Positions 1-10,437 are shown, counted from the stretch's first letter. The stretch is 42,221 bases of DNA from Saprospiraceae bacterium (GCA_016714785.1 JADKCC010000048.1:1-42221), one strand, 5' to 3'. Translations and numbers: made by a program. The notes: generated by a model not told the origin, from the letters alone.

Positions 1-58
1 CAAATCAGATAAATCTTTGTAATGACTTTATTAAATATTAAATCTTCAATCCTTCTCC

Positions 59-496
59 TCATATTTGCAAGCATGCCTGCTGATTAACTTTATTCCAGCC
101 TGTATTTACATGCAATTCTGCATAAAGACCAAGGATATGGTTTTTCCGTCCACATACTGACAAAAATGTCCCTTTTACCTGTGACTACACCTGTATTGCT
201 AATAAGCCTAACACCGATTCGTGTACTTTAACCTCTGTATAGGTTAGCTTTCCCGATTTTAAGTTGGCAATGACATCAGCTTTGGATTCTTTCCAGCCAT
301 TGGAGTGAATGTAATGCACATCATCATGGAGTAGGGTAGAGAGTGAGTCATATTGTTGTTCGGCTAACCATTTGAATTTTTTTAGGTGTATGGCGTGGAT
401 AGAACTTTCTAGTTCTTCATTAGTATTTGGTCTTATATTTTGTCCATAAGACCATAACGAAAGTAAAGAAAACAAATAGATCAGATAAAATTTCAT
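59..496 (-). pseudogene. Frameshifted NTF2-like (DUF4440/SnoaL-type) secreted protein
   Basis: The first ~95 residues start with a signal peptide (MKFYLIYLFSLLSLWSYGQ) and continue as an NTF2-like domain (KKFKWLAEQQYDSLSTLLHDD, then HYIHSNGW). The open frame stops at 185-187 after HES. The family's next strand, VRLISNTGVVTGK, is readable in another frame over roughly 155-215. The original frame then resumes with KGTFLSVCG and runs to ELHVNTGWNKVNQQACLQI and a stop at 59-61. Two compensating frame changes, near TCGGTG and near GGTAAAAGGG, would therefore restore a protein of about 145 residues, normal for the family. Function of this branch is unknown; members are small alpha+beta cone folds, some enzymatic. 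Either a decayed gene or two homopolymer sequence errors. Confidence 0.7.
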
Positions 497-511
497 AAGT
501 GAAAATGTGTT

Positions 512-553
512 AAAATAAAAAAGTCAGGCAAATATAGGAATTTGCCTGACTTT
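512..553 (-). terminator. Rho-independent terminator of the TonB receptor gene
   Basis: A perfect 13-bp inverted repeat (AAAGTCAGGCAAA at 520-532, TTTGCCTGACTTT at 541-553) encloses an 8-base loop. Read on the minus strand it is followed by a T-rich run (512-522 as A on plus). It lies 23 bases past the receptor stop codon and separates it from the NTF2-like gene. Confidence 0.9.
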
Positions 554-575
554 AAAATTATTTAAAATTAGATAA

Positions 576-3500
576 TTAATTAAATATATATCTTATTCCG
601 AATTGGCCTGACCATCTTGAACTATTGAATGCACCATCATTTATAGTCCATGGATTAGTGGTAGGGGTCTTGAAAGAAAACATAGGAGTATAATCTTCTT
701 TTGCCGCATCCTTGAACCCTTCAAAGGTCAATAATCTAAAATTGTCATTATTGACAAAATACTGCCTACCCCATTTTGAGTTTAGAATATTTGTAAAGTT
801 GAAAATATCTAATGATATTTGCAAAGTATGAGACTTTTTACCCACAAATAAGTTGATATCCTGAGTAAGTTTTAAGTCAAGTGAATGCTGGAATGGAGAT
901 CTACTACCATTTCTTTCAGCATAATTTCCGCGACGACTATTAAGGTATTCATCTTCTTTAATATACTTGTCAAGGGCTGCCCATTGAGCATCAGCACTTG
1001 TGGCATCTTTAAATACAATTTGATCTTTAGTTGCAGGTACAAAAATTAAGTCGTTAGCTTCAGTTCTAGCCCAGTCATTCACTAAACTATTTGCATAGAC
1101 ATAAGAAAATCTATTTCCTGATTGCCCAGTGTATAATAAAGAAATTGCTGTGCTTCCAATATTTTTTGTTGTAGATTTATTAGTTGTTCCAACAGCATAC
1201 GATACATATCCAACAACTCTATGACCTAAATCAAAGTCTGAATAAGACAAAGTCTGGAAATTTCTACCGTTTATACTTTCTATATACCTCCATTGAGAAC
1301 TATTTTGAGAGCTTGTTACTTCATTTAGTATTTTTGATTCACCATAAGTATAAGAGAAACTTGTTTGTAAATCTTTAAAGAAAGTTTTTTCAATTTGTGC
1401 AGTTACATTCCATGAATTACCATTAATACTAGCATTTTTTAGTAAAAATACATTATTATTGTATTGATTTTGGATTCCATTTGTGTTTGGATCAAAATCT
1501 AATTTTACTGGATTATTTGCTGTTGGTGAATAAATAATTCTTTGGTCAGCACCAGCAGACTTTAAATTTGGTTTAGCAATATTAACATTATTATATTCAA
1601 TGTCATTAAAATTCTGCGTTAACATTCCTTCTAAAGTAAATTTCCAACCATCAAATTTCTTATCTATACCTAAGCTAGATCTTAAGATACTTGGTAATTT
1701 GAAATCATCAGCTATTAAATTTAACTCACCACTAGGTATGTTTACAGATTGACCAAAAAATCCGGCATCATATTGTTTATTAATATCAGGATTGAATGAA
1801 GGAACATTTGCCCAACCTGCTGTAGGCCTATTTATGCCTACACCACCAATAATTGCACCTGAATTACTATAGGCACCTCCTGGCCAAACCATTGGTATTC
1901 TACCAAAGAATATTCCCGAACCTCCCCTTATTTGTAAATTTTTATCCCCATTTACATCATAATTAAATCCTAATCGAGGAGAGATAGTAAATTTGCCACT
2001 TGGCATTTGGCCAGCTTCAGCACCATCAAGTTCATAATTTGAACTAATAACAGGTTTAGCTACATTATTCCAATAGTCTAAAGCTTTTTGATCAACAGTA
2101 GGTTGAGATGGGAAATAATTACCATCAAGTCTAATACCTGCTGTAAGTGTAAATTTATCATTAAACTCATATTTATCCGAGATGAATAAACCAACTCTTG
2201 AAGTACTAAATTCAGCAGCAGCTTTTGACCCATCTCCTGTAACATCATCCACTAAAGAGTAGGATCTATCATACCTATTTGGATTATTTGCATAGAAATC
2301 AGCAATTGAACCAAATTGATATTGTCCATAATTTTGTCTGATAAATAAATTATAAAAACTTCCAAATTCTGCATCAAAACCTAACATTAAATTATGTTTG
2401 CCTTTGTATAACTGAAATTTATTTAAAACTGTAAATACATCAGAATTTAATTGATTTCCTGTAGAAAAGGCCTCAGATCCAAATGTTATTACCCCTGTAC
2501 CATCTATGATTCTAACAAAAGGGAAATCACTTCCGATTGGGTCTCTATCATCTCTGACTGTAGTGTAACCCATAAGCAAACTATTGGACATATTAGTGCC
2601 AATTGTTGACTTCAATTCTAAAGATGTGGAATTTGTTTTACTAGGAAAATATATTCCACCATTAGAAATTGATGGATTGTGATCCACTTGAACTTGGTGA
2701 AATTGACTCACCATAAGTATATCTGTGACTGAATGAGATTTTGTGACTTTTATTTAAGTTTGTAATCTAATCTTGCACTAATCTTGTCACTATTTATTTG
2801 AGCAAAAGTATTTCCATATTCTCCAACTTCATATTTGTATGTATCAGATACATATTTCTTCAAAGCATCAATATCTGCTTTTTTTGAGATACCACCATAA
2901 GTCGCTATATCGTATGTCCTTGGCCTCTCTTCTCTTTGAAGTTCTGCGTTTACAAAGAAAAATAATTTATCTTTAATTAAAGGTCCTCCTATTCTAAATC
3001 CTGTAGTATAAGCATTAAAGTTTGCCAAAGGTGTTCTTGTAGCTCCATCAACATCAGTTGGCGTTAAACCTGCAAGCCCTTGACTTCTATGGAAATAGTA
3101 TGCAGAACCTGTAAAATTGTTTGAACCTGACCTAGTTATGGCATTAATACCTCCCCCAGTAAATCCACTTAATGAAACATCATAAGGAGAAATAACAACT
3201 TTAAAAGATTCTATTGCATCAATACTTATAGGGCTAATGCCTGTTTGACCTCCATTGGTTCCAGATGCAGCTAAACCAAAAACATCATTATTCAAAGCAC
3301 CATCAATTGAGATTGAATTCATCCTATTGTTCTGACCAGCTATGGAAATAGCTCCATTATTATCAACTTTTGCTTGAGGTGTAAATCTAGTAAAATCACC
3401 TAGACTTCTCGATACAGTTGGTAGGGCTCCTATTTTTCACTTCCAATTACAGTTTCCGAACCTGTCCTATTAGCATTAAAGGATCTACTACCTGTTACCA

Positions 3501-3852
3501 AAATTTCATTCATTAAATTAGATTCTTCTGATAAATTGAAATCAAATTTTGAACTTTCGCCTAAATTTAAGTAAACGTTTTCAGCCTTAGATTCGGCGTA
3601 TCCTAAATAATTGACTTTGATAACATATGGTCCACCAGGATTCATATTGTTAATATTATATTTGCCATCGATTCTGGTAATTACACCATATTCTGACCCT
3701 GATGGAACGTGTAAGGCTATGACTGTTGCCCCAATAAGTTCAACACCATCTTTGTCAAATACCTTTCCACTTATACTTGATGTCGTCACCTGCGCCTGAA
3801 CACCTAGTCCCAGCAACAGGAATAAGAAAATTTGTAAAAATCTTGTCTTCAT
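576..3852 (-). CDS. TonB-dependent outer-membrane receptor with CarbopepD_reg domain (three frameshifts)
   Basis: One receptor gene of about 1090 residues, read in several frames. Order: signal peptide (MKTRFLQIFLFLLLGLGVQAQ; this Met at 3852 is preferred over the one at 3912); carboxypeptidase regulatory-like domain (SGKVFDKDGVELIGATVIAL); TonB plug (NEILVTGSRSF, SIDGALNNDVFG, GGINAITRSGSNNFTGSAY); 22-strand-type barrel ending in an aromatic-rich strand FGIRYIFN. Frame breaks: 3433-3437 (A5 where A6 gives SEKIGALPTVSRS), 2753-2755 (one extra A or two missing before NKSHKISFSHRYTYGES), and 2666-2668 (one extra or two missing T before SNGGIYFPS). With these corrected the plug and barrel read continuously. 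Such receptors take up glycans, peptides or chelated metals with TonB energy; no SusD partner is adjacent, so the substrate cannot be guessed. Confidence 0.85.
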
Positions 3853-3963
3853 AAAACTTTGATTTAGGTTTTGTTTCCACCTAGATTGGAAACAATCTGC
3901 TTTCATTTCCATTTTTTAGGCTTCTACAGTTAATTAATGTTTGGTTTGGTTAAAAAATCAGCA

Positions 3964-3971
3964 CAAAAGTA
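3964..3971 (-). promoter_or_regulatory. Candidate -7 box for the TonB receptor
   Basis: Minus-strand TACTTTTG matches the Bacteroidota -7 element TAnnTTTG and lies about 110 bases before the chosen receptor start. No convincing -33 TTTG at the usual 19-21 base spacing. Confidence 0.35.
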
Positions 3972-4093
3972 ATGACTTAATATTAAAATAATGTTAAATT
4001 TTATATATAAATTTTATATATTTATCAATCTGCTTTTTGGATATCATATATTTTACCTACTTTTATGCTTTAAATAACCAAAATCTTAGTACA

Positions 4094-5536
4094 ATGAAAA
4101 AGTTTTTTACATTACTAATGCTTGTTTTGTCTGTTTCATTCGTTTCGTATGGGCAAATAATAATTACAGAAATTTCTTACAATCCACCAGAAAGTGGCAC
4201 AGATTCACTGGAATATATTGAATTATACAATGTTGGGAATGCTGTCATTAATCTCAAAGACTATAAGGTCACAAAAGGAGTTGAGTTGACATTTCCAGAT
4301 CAGATAATTAATGCGAAAGCTTATTTGATCTTATCTGCAAAGGCAAGTGCAATTCAAAATAATTTCGGAAAGTCATCATTGCAATGGACAGCAGGGGCAC
4401 TTAATAATGGTGGCGAAGTGATCGCAATAACCAACGATTTAGGTGCTGAAATTATTTCTATCGACTTGAAGGATGTGCCACCATGGCCAGGAATCACGGA
4501 TGGAACGGATGGAGAAGGAAGATCCATAGAGTTATGCGACCTTTCTGCTGATCCTAATAATGGAGCTAATTGGAAGGTATCCACAAAGGATCTTGGTTTT
4601 CAGATCAATGGTAAACAAATGTACGGTACACCAGGAGAAGCTAATTCTGTGACAGTATGTGGTGAAACACCTCCAAATTTATACCCTGCAAGAACTATAG
4701 CTGCGATGACTTCTGTGGATGCAGAAGGGAAAGTGGATTCCCTTGGCAAAAATTGTACATTGCAAGGTATAGTGTATGGTGTCAATCTTCGGCCTGAAGG
4801 ATTGCAAATTACCATCATAGATGCTCAAAATAATGGAATTGGCGCTTTTAGCAATTCTCTAAATTATGGTTACACAGTAAAGGAAGGAGATAATATTGAA
4901 ATAAAAGGTAGTATTGCTCAGTTTAATGGATTTACTCAGATGAGTCTAGCTGAAGTGAAGTTAATTTCATCCAATAATAATTTGATTAATCCTAAAGTAA
5001 TCACAGACTTTAATGAAGCAGATGAGTCTAGTTTAGTTACTTTAGGCTATGTTTCTTTTGTGGATCCTTCACAATGGACAGGGACAGGCTCAGGGTTTAA
5101 TATGACTATGCGTAATGGTGCTGGCAAAGAATTTGCAGTTAGAATTGATAACGATATCGATGCCTTTTCTGCTCCAGTTCCTACAGCAGGAACTTTTTTT
5201 GTAACAGGTTTATTAGGCCAGTTTGATGCAACATCACCTTATGACGAAGGTTATCAATTATTGCCTAGATATTTAGTAGATTTTGATCCTGCAGGATCCA
5301 CAGACAATACTTTGGATGTTAATATGAAAATACAACCAAACCCTACTACACATATTTTGACTATAGTTACGGATAGTCAACCTGAAAGATTGGAATTGTA
5401 CAATATTAAAGGGCAAAAATTAGTCCAATTTACGAATACTCTAAGTCTAGATTTGTCTATTTTTAGTAAAGGTGTTTACTTTGTCAAAGCTATAAAAGGG
5501 GACAAATCATCCACACTCAAAGTAATCAAAATGTAG
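4094..5536 (+). CDS. Secreted lamin-tail-domain protein with T9SS sorting domain
   Basis: About 480 residues. Start set at 4094, where MKKFFTLLMLVLSVSFVSYGQ forms a clean signal peptide; the earlier in-frame ATG at 4037 would add 19 residues before it. A lamin-tail domain follows (about residues 22-165; IIITEISYNPP, EYIELYN, INLKDYKV, GTPGEAN near its end). Next is an OB-like region (LQGIVYGVN, EGDNIEIKGSIAQFNG), then a type-A type IX secretion sorting domain over the last ~75 residues (QPNPTTHILTIV, ELYNIKGQKL, FSKGVYFVKAIKG). Lamin-tail domains on bacterial exoproteins often accompany nucleases or phosphatases, but no catalytic domain is seen here. Divergent from the TonB receptor. Confidence 0.85.
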   Translation: MKKFFTLLMLVLSVSFVSYGQIIITEISYNPPESGTDSLEYIELYNVGNAVINLKDYKVTKGVELTFPDQIINAKAYLILSAKASAIQNNFGKSSLQWTAGALNNGGEVIAITNDLGAEIISIDLKDVPPWPGITDGTDGEGRSIELCDLSADPNNGANWKVSTKDLGFQINGKQMYGTPGEANSVTVCGETPPNLYPARTIAAMTSVDAEGKVDSLGKNCTLQGIVYGVNLRPEGLQITIIDAQNNGIGAFSNSLNYGYTVKEGDNIEIKGSIAQFNGFTQMSLAEVKLISSNNNLINPKVITDFNEADESSLVTLGYVSFVDPSQWTGTGSGFNMTMRNGAGKEFAVRIDNDIDAFSAPVPTAGTFFVTGLLGQFDATSPYDEGYQLLPRYLVDFDPAGSTDNTLDVNMKIQPNPTTHILTIVTDSQPERLELYNIKGQKLVQFTNTLSLDLSIFSKGVYFVKAIKGDKSSTLKVIKM

Positions 5537-5570
5537 TCGGAGCGACACCTAAAGCATTTTTAATCTATAA

Positions 5571-5605
5571 AAATGGTGGTTTGGTATAATGTCAGATCAC
5601 CATTT
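5571..5605 (+). terminator. Possible hairpin terminator after the lamin-tail gene
   Basis: AAATGGTG (5571-5578) pairs with CACCATTT (5598-5605) across a 19-base loop, 35 bases after the stop codon. The following bases are AT-rich without a clean T-run, so termination would be weak. Confidence 0.4.
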
Positions 5606-5617
5606 ATAATTAAAAGA

Positions 5618-5625
5618 TAATTTTG
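5618..5625 (+). promoter_or_regulatory. Candidate -7 box for the M16 peptidase operon
   Basis: TAATTTTG matches TAnnTTTG, 35 bases before the start at 5661. No good -33 element is visible. Confidence 0.3.
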
Positions 5626-5660
5626 AACCAAATTTTATTTAAAGCAAAAATAATTAATTA

Positions 5661-6983
5661 ATGAGCAAATTTATTTTCACCGTCAGTTTGGCTATCTGTG
5701 TTGGTTTTGTACACGCACAGTTAAATAAAATCCAATTTCAGGAATTCACCTTAGAGAATGGATTAAAAGTCATCTTGCACCAAGATAAGACCACACCTAT
5801 TGTAGCTGTTTCTGTTATGTATCACGTAGGTTCGAAAAACGAAAATCCAGACAAAACAGGTTTTGCCCACTTTTTCGAGCACTTATTGTTTGAAGGTTCA
5901 GAGAATATCGGACGTGGTGAGTATGACAAATACATCGAAAAAGCTGGAGGTACGCTAAATGCCAATACTTCTATGGACCGTACTTATTACTTCGAGATTT
6001 TACCATCCAATCAATTGGAATTAGGGCTTTGGTTAGAGTCTGAAAGAATGCTACACGCCAAGGTAGAAAATGTAGGTATCGAAACACAAAGGCAAGTAGT
6101 TAAAGAAGAAAGACGTCAGCGTATCGACAATCAACCTTATGGGTCTTTTTTGGAGCAAATCATGATGAGAGCCTACAAAGTTCATCCTTATAAATGGCCA
6201 GTTATCGGGTCAATGGCACATTTAGATGCAGCAGTCGAGTCAGATTACAAAAACTTTTATGCTGATTTTTATGTACCTAACAATGCCATCGTTTCTATAG
6301 CTGGTGATATTGATTATGACAATGCCAAAATGTTAGTAGAAAAGTACTTTTCAACAATTCCGAAAAGTAAAAAGCCTATTTATCGTCCATCGGCTGTTGA
6401 ACCAGCTTTAGGTGGTGAAGTAAGAGATACTTTTTACGATAACATCCAATTACCAGCAGTATTGATGGCATATAGAATCCCAGCAGCCGGCACACCTGAG
6501 TATTATGCAGTTTCTATGTTGGGTACATTATTGTCGCAAGGTGAGTCATCAAGATTGCAAAAAGCATTGGTTGATGAGCAACAAAAGGCAGTAGCAGTTG
6601 GAAATTTCCCATTAGACCTAGAGGATCCAGGTGTGTCTATCGCTTATGGTATTTGCAGTATGGGTACGGATGTATTGGATGCAGAGCGATCGATCACTGC
6701 AGAAATAGATCGTATTAAAACTGAAACTATTTCGGATGAAGAGTTTCAGAAACTGAAAAATCAAGTAGAAAATGATTTTGTATCTTCAAATTCTAAAGTG
6801 TCTGGTATTGCTGAATCTTTGGCCAATTATAAAATGTATTATGGTGATGCCAATCTTATCAATACAGAATTAAATAGGTATTTGGCAGTGACTAAAGATG
6901 ACATCAAAAATGCAGCAATAAAATATTATAACAATAATAATAGGGTAGTACTGCATTATTTGCCTAAACCAGTCAATCCATAA
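5661..6983 (+). CDS. M16 family zinc metallopeptidase (catalytic subunit)
   Basis: 440 residues with a signal peptide (MSKFIFTVSLAICVGFVHAQ), so it acts in the periplasm or at the outer membrane. It carries the inverted zinc motif HxxEH (H70-F-F-E73-H74, in FAHFFEHLLFEG) and a third acidic ligand in the KEERRQR segment around residues 149-150, about 76 residues downstream as in pitrilysin-type enzymes. The second, inactive half-domain follows (GDIDYDNAKMLVEKYFSTIP and onward). M16 enzymes form a clam-shell that degrades peptides or processes small substrates. The next gene, 47 bases on, encodes an M16 protein without the motif, so the two probably form a heterodimer. Confidence 0.93.
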   Translation: MSKFIFTVSLAICVGFVHAQLNKIQFQEFTLENGLKVILHQDKTTPIVAVSVMYHVGSKNENPDKTGFAHFFEHLLFEGSENIGRGEYDKYIEKAGGTLNANTSMDRTYYFEILPSNQLELGLWLESERMLHAKVENVGIETQRQVVKEERRQRIDNQPYGSFLEQIMMRAYKVHPYKWPVIGSMAHLDAAVESDYKNFYADFYVPNNAIVSIAGDIDYDNAKMLVEKYFSTIPKSKKPIYRPSAVEPALGGEVRDTFYDNIQLPAVLMAYRIPAAGTPEYYAVSMLGTLLSQGESSRLQKALVDEQQKAVAVGNFPLDLEDPGVSIAYGICSMGTDVLDAERSITAEIDRIKTETISDEEFQKLKNQVENDFVSSNSKVSGIAESLANYKMYYGDANLINTELNRYLAVTKDDIKNAAIKYYNNNNRVVLHYLPKPVNP

Positions 6984-7030
6984 ATCTCATACATTAATAA
7001 ATTTTATAAGAATATAAAGAATAATATATA

Positions 7031-9142
7031 ATGAAGCAATTAATAATAGCATTAAGTGTCATTTTTATTTTCAGCCAATGTGCTAAAAAAACAACTGAAT
7101 TAGTATCAAAAGCATCAAACGTTGACCAAACTTGGAGAAAAATGGCTCCTTCACCAGCAGCAGCTCGTGATATTTCATTAGGGGATTATGCTTCTTTCGA
7201 TTTGGCAAATGGTCTGAAAGTAATCGTAGTAGAAAACCATAAACTACCTCGTGTTTCATATCAATTATCGTTAAATAATGAAGCACTTATAGAAGGTGAT
7301 AAAGCAGGTTATACTAGTTTTGCTGGTGATTTACTAAGCAAGGGTACAAAAAATAGAACAAAGGCGCAAATCGATGAAGCCATAGATTATGTTGGCGCTA
7401 GTTTAAGTACATCATCGTCAGGGGTATTCGGTAGTGCACTCAAAAAACATTCAGACAAATTACTGGACATCATGACAGATGTATTGTATAATCCAACATT
7501 TCCTCAAGATGAGTTCGAAAAGATCCGTAAAAGGACTGCATCTGGTTTAGCTTCTTCCAAAACGAACCCAGAAGCCATTGCTACCAACATAAGGAGTATC
7601 GTTAACTTTGGAGCAAATCATCCTTATGGTGAAGTTCAAACGGAGGAAACGATCAAAAACATCACTTTGGACGATTGTAGAAACTTTTATAATACATACT
7701 TTAAACCCAATAATGCATATTTAGTCATAGTAGGTGATATTACACCAGCAGAAGCTCGAATGCAAGCGGAAAAATATTTTAGCAAGTGGGAAAAAGGCAA
7801 AGTTCCGTCTTTTAGCTATGCTACTCCTGAAGGCACTAAAGGGACGCAAGTTAGATTTGGAAATAAAGATGGTGCCGTACAATCTGTCATCAATATCTCT
7901 TATCCGATAGATATGAAACCAGGTAGTGAAGACGCTATCAAAGCTAATTTGATGAATTCTATTCTCGGTGGTGGTATCTTTAGTGGTCGTCTGATGCAAA
8001 ATCTAAGAGAGAAAAAAGCATATACGTATGGTGCTAGGTCCAATATTTCGACAGATAAACTAATGGGTAATTTTAATGCTTTTGCTAGTGTAAGAAATGA
8101 AGTAACTGATAGTTCTATCACTGAATTTATCTACGAGCTAAAAAGAATTGTCAATGAACCTGTATCTGATGCTGACTTATCATTAGCGAAAAGCAGTATG
8201 TCCGGAAATTTTGGACGTTCGCTTGAGTCTCCGCAAACGATAGCCAATTTTGCTTTGAATACATTTAAGTATAATTTGCCAAAGGATTATTATAATAATT
8301 ATTTGAAAAATGTAGATGCAGTATCTGTAGCAGATGTACAAGCTATGGCAAAAAGATATATTCGCCCAGACAATTGCAATATAGTGGTGGTAGGGAATAA
8401 AGATAATGTCGCGGATAAACTGAAAAAGTTTGATTCCGATGGTGTCATCGATTTTTATGACCCTTTTGGTAAAAAAATAGAAGATAAAAAGATAGAACTT
8501 TCAGCAGACATTACTGCTGATGGTATTATCAAAGATTACATATCTGCGATAGGTGGTGAAGCAAAATTGAAAGCAGTAAAAAGTATATATTCATCCATGA
8601 AAGCAAGCAGGATGGGACAAGATGTAACATTAGAAACATTCCAAGTCGCTCCCAATAAGTATGCCATGAAAATGAATATGATGGGCATGACTGTCCAGGA
8701 GCAAAAATACGACGGCACTAAAGGATTGCAGGCACAAATGGGCAATAAAAAGGTCATAACTGATGGCAAGGAGTTAGAAGACCTGAAAAAATCAGCCATT
8801 ATGTTTGAACAAATGAATTATGCCTCTCTTGGATATAAACTGGAAGTTAAGGGTATTGAAAATGTAGATGGAACCAACTGCTACAAGGTCTTAGCAACAA
8901 GCCCTGCTGGTGATCTAATCACTGAGTTTTATGATGTGAAAACTGGTTATTTGATCAGGAGCGTAAAGGCTGAAGAAAAGATGACAATGACTACTGATTA
9001 CAAAGATTATAAAAGTGTAAATGGCATCATGTTTCCATTTTCATCGGCTATCAGTGGTGTAGCACCTACTACTTTAGTATTAGAGGCCACCGCAATAGAG
9101 ATCGATAAAATAGTAGCTGATGATGTATTTAAGATAGAGTGA
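7031..9142 (+). CDS. M16 family non-catalytic partner lipoprotein with extra C-terminal domain
   Basis: 703 residues. The N-terminus is a lipoprotein signal with the lipobox Cys at residue 17 (IFIFSQC). Two M16 half-domains follow, but the position of HxxEH reads SFAGD within GYTSFAGDLLSKGT, so this copy cannot bind zinc. Conserved M16 features remain in the other half (FGANHPYGEVQTEETI, FSGRLMQNLREKKAYTYGARS). Residues ~495-703 form a further domain (IIKDYISAIGGEAKLKAVKSIYSSMKA, YDGTKGLQAQMGNKK, TEFYDVKTGYLIRSV) that resembles LolA/outer-membrane lipoprotein carrier-like beta folds. It likely anchors and completes the chamber of the upstream catalytic M16 protein. Confidence 0.9.
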   Translation: MKQLIIALSVIFIFSQCAKKTTELVSKASNVDQTWRKMAPSPAAARDISLGDYASFDLANGLKVIVVENHKLPRVSYQLSLNNEALIEGDKAGYTSFAGDLLSKGTKNRTKAQIDEAIDYVGASLSTSSSGVFGSALKKHSDKLLDIMTDVLYNPTFPQDEFEKIRKRTASGLASSKTNPEAIATNIRSIVNFGANHPYGEVQTEETIKNITLDDCRNFYNTYFKPNNAYLVIVGDITPAEARMQAEKYFSKWEKGKVPSFSYATPEGTKGTQVRFGNKDGAVQSVINISYPIDMKPGSEDAIKANLMNSILGGGIFSGRLMQNLREKKAYTYGARSNISTDKLMGNFNAFASVRNEVTDSSITEFIYELKRIVNEPVSDADLSLAKSSMSGNFGRSLESPQTIANFALNTFKYNLPKDYYNNYLKNVDAVSVADVQAMAKRYIRPDNCNIVVVGNKDNVADKLKKFDSDGVIDFYDPFGKKIEDKKIELSADITADGIIKDYISAIGGEAKLKAVKSIYSSMKASRMGQDVTLETFQVAPNKYAMKMNMMGMTVQEQKYDGTKGLQAQMGNKKVITDGKELEDLKKSAIMFEQMNYASLGYKLEVKGIENVDGTNCYKVLATSPAGDLITEFYDVKTGYLIRSVKAEEKMTMTTDYKDYKSVNGIMFPFSSAISGVAPTTLVLEATAIEIDKIVADDVFKIE

Positions 9143-9186
9143 TAGAATAGGATTAATCCAATTTTTCCTGTAGAAATTTGTAATAT

Positions 9187-9230
9187 AAAAGTGTATTCTG
9201 GATGTTTATGTTCGGAATACACTTTTTTTT
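9187..9230 (+). terminator. Rho-independent terminator of the M16 operon
   Basis: AAAAGTGTATTC (9187-9198) pairs with GAATACACTTTT (9215-9226), a perfect 12-bp stem with a 16-base loop, and runs into eight Ts (9223-9230). It lies 45 bases after the M16 stop codon. Confidence 0.92.
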
Positions 9231-9353
9231 GAATTCAGTTGGGAAGATTTGGTCTTTAGAGATATCTCATCCCAATAGGTCTTGCAAAGAAATATTAACA
9301 ACGAAAAAAATTAGATATTATACAAAATCATACTACGTTTCAATCTGATATCG

Positions 9354-9361
9354 TACTTTTG
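9354..9361 (+). promoter_or_regulatory. Candidate -7 box for ctlX
   Basis: TACTTTTG matches TAnnTTTG and sits 17 bases before the ATG at 9379, implying a very short leader. The -33 region is not clear. Confidence 0.35.
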
Positions 9362-9378
9362 CAAATCAAAAACAAAAT

Positions 9379-10308
9379 ATGCAACAGCTTACTAGTCACA
9401 TAATGATGATAAGACCAGCCAATTTTGGTTTTAATGATCAAACTGCGGCCAACAATGCCTTCCAATCCACAGATACAATCAAAGATACAGAAGCATTAAA
9501 ACAAGTAGCCAAAGGTGAATTTGATCAAATGGTTGCATTGTTAAGATCTAAAGGTATCGATGTGATGGTGATTAACGATACTGAAAACCCTGTCAAACCA
9601 GATGCCGTTTTCCCTAATAATTGGATAAGTTTCCATGAAAATGGTGCCTTGATCACCTACCCAATGTATGCCCCAAATAGACGCATAGAAAGGCGTGAAG
9701 ATATTATAGAGTCAATAGGTCAGAAATTTAAAATAAGAAACAGGTATTCATTTGAGTTTTATGAAGATGAAGACGAAGCTTTTTTCCTAGAAGGTACGGG
9801 CAGTATGATATTTGATAGGAAATATAACGTCGTTTATGCCTGTATTAGTCAGCGTACCGATGCCGTATTGATAGATAAGTTTAATGTGCTGATGGACACT
9901 GAGAGTGTGGTTTTTCATGCTTTGGACAAACATGATAAAGAAATATACCATACAAATGTAATGATGGCTTTGGGAGAAGATTTTGTGGTAATATGTATGG
10001 ATAGCATCACTAAAGAAGATAGTAAAATCCAACTGCGCAAAATGTTTGAGAAAACAAAAAAGGAAATCATCACTATTTCTATGACACAAATGGAGAAATT
10101 TGCAGGTAATATGCTCGAAGTGAAAAATGATGATGGCGAACGATATTTATGCATGTCTCAGAAGGCATACGACTCACTGACCAAGGACCAAAAACAAAAA
10201 TTGGAATCCAAAACAAATTTGTTGCCTATAGCCATACCTAACATCGAGAAGTATGGAGGCGGAAGTGTAAGGTGTATGATGGCTGAGATTTTTTTACCAT
10301 TAAAATAA
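9379..10308 (+). CDS. ctlX: Citrulline utilization hydrolase (CtlX type, arginine deiminase-related)
   Basis: 309 residues, the usual length for this amidinotransferase-superfamily group. The N-terminus (TSHIMMIRPANFGFNDQTA) is characteristic. Superfamily catalytic elements are in place: FPNNWISFH (79-86), the acidic residue in FLEGTGS (E138), His191 in IYHTNVMMALG, and the nucleophilic Cys299 near the C-terminus (GGSVRCMMAEIF). The family hydrolyses citrulline or related ureido/guanidino substrates; the exact substrate is not proven by sequence. No ornithine or arginine genes lie beside it. Cytoplasmic, and apparently a single-gene unit after the M16 terminator. Confidence 0.85.
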   Translation: MQQLTSHIMMIRPANFGFNDQTAANNAFQSTDTIKDTEALKQVAKGEFDQMVALLRSKGIDVMVINDTENPVKPDAVFPNNWISFHENGALITYPMYAPNRRIERREDIIESIGQKFKIRNRYSFEFYEDEDEAFFLEGTGSMIFDRKYNVVYACISQRTDAVLIDKFNVLMDTESVVFHALDKHDKEIYHTNVMMALGEDFVVICMDSITKEDSKIQLRKMFEKTKKEIITISMTQMEKFAGNMLEVKNDDGERYLCMSQKAYDSLTKDQKQKLESKTNLLPIAIPNIEKYGGGSVRCMMAEIFLPLK

Positions 10309-10437
10309 GTATAAGCAATTCAATGTCGATTAGTAAAGATTTTTCAAATGTTTTTACCTAACCTAAATCCTTCCCATAATTTGAAATCGGTCTTAACTAA
10401 ACTACATTAATAATTAATTCGTAAAATAATAGCAATC

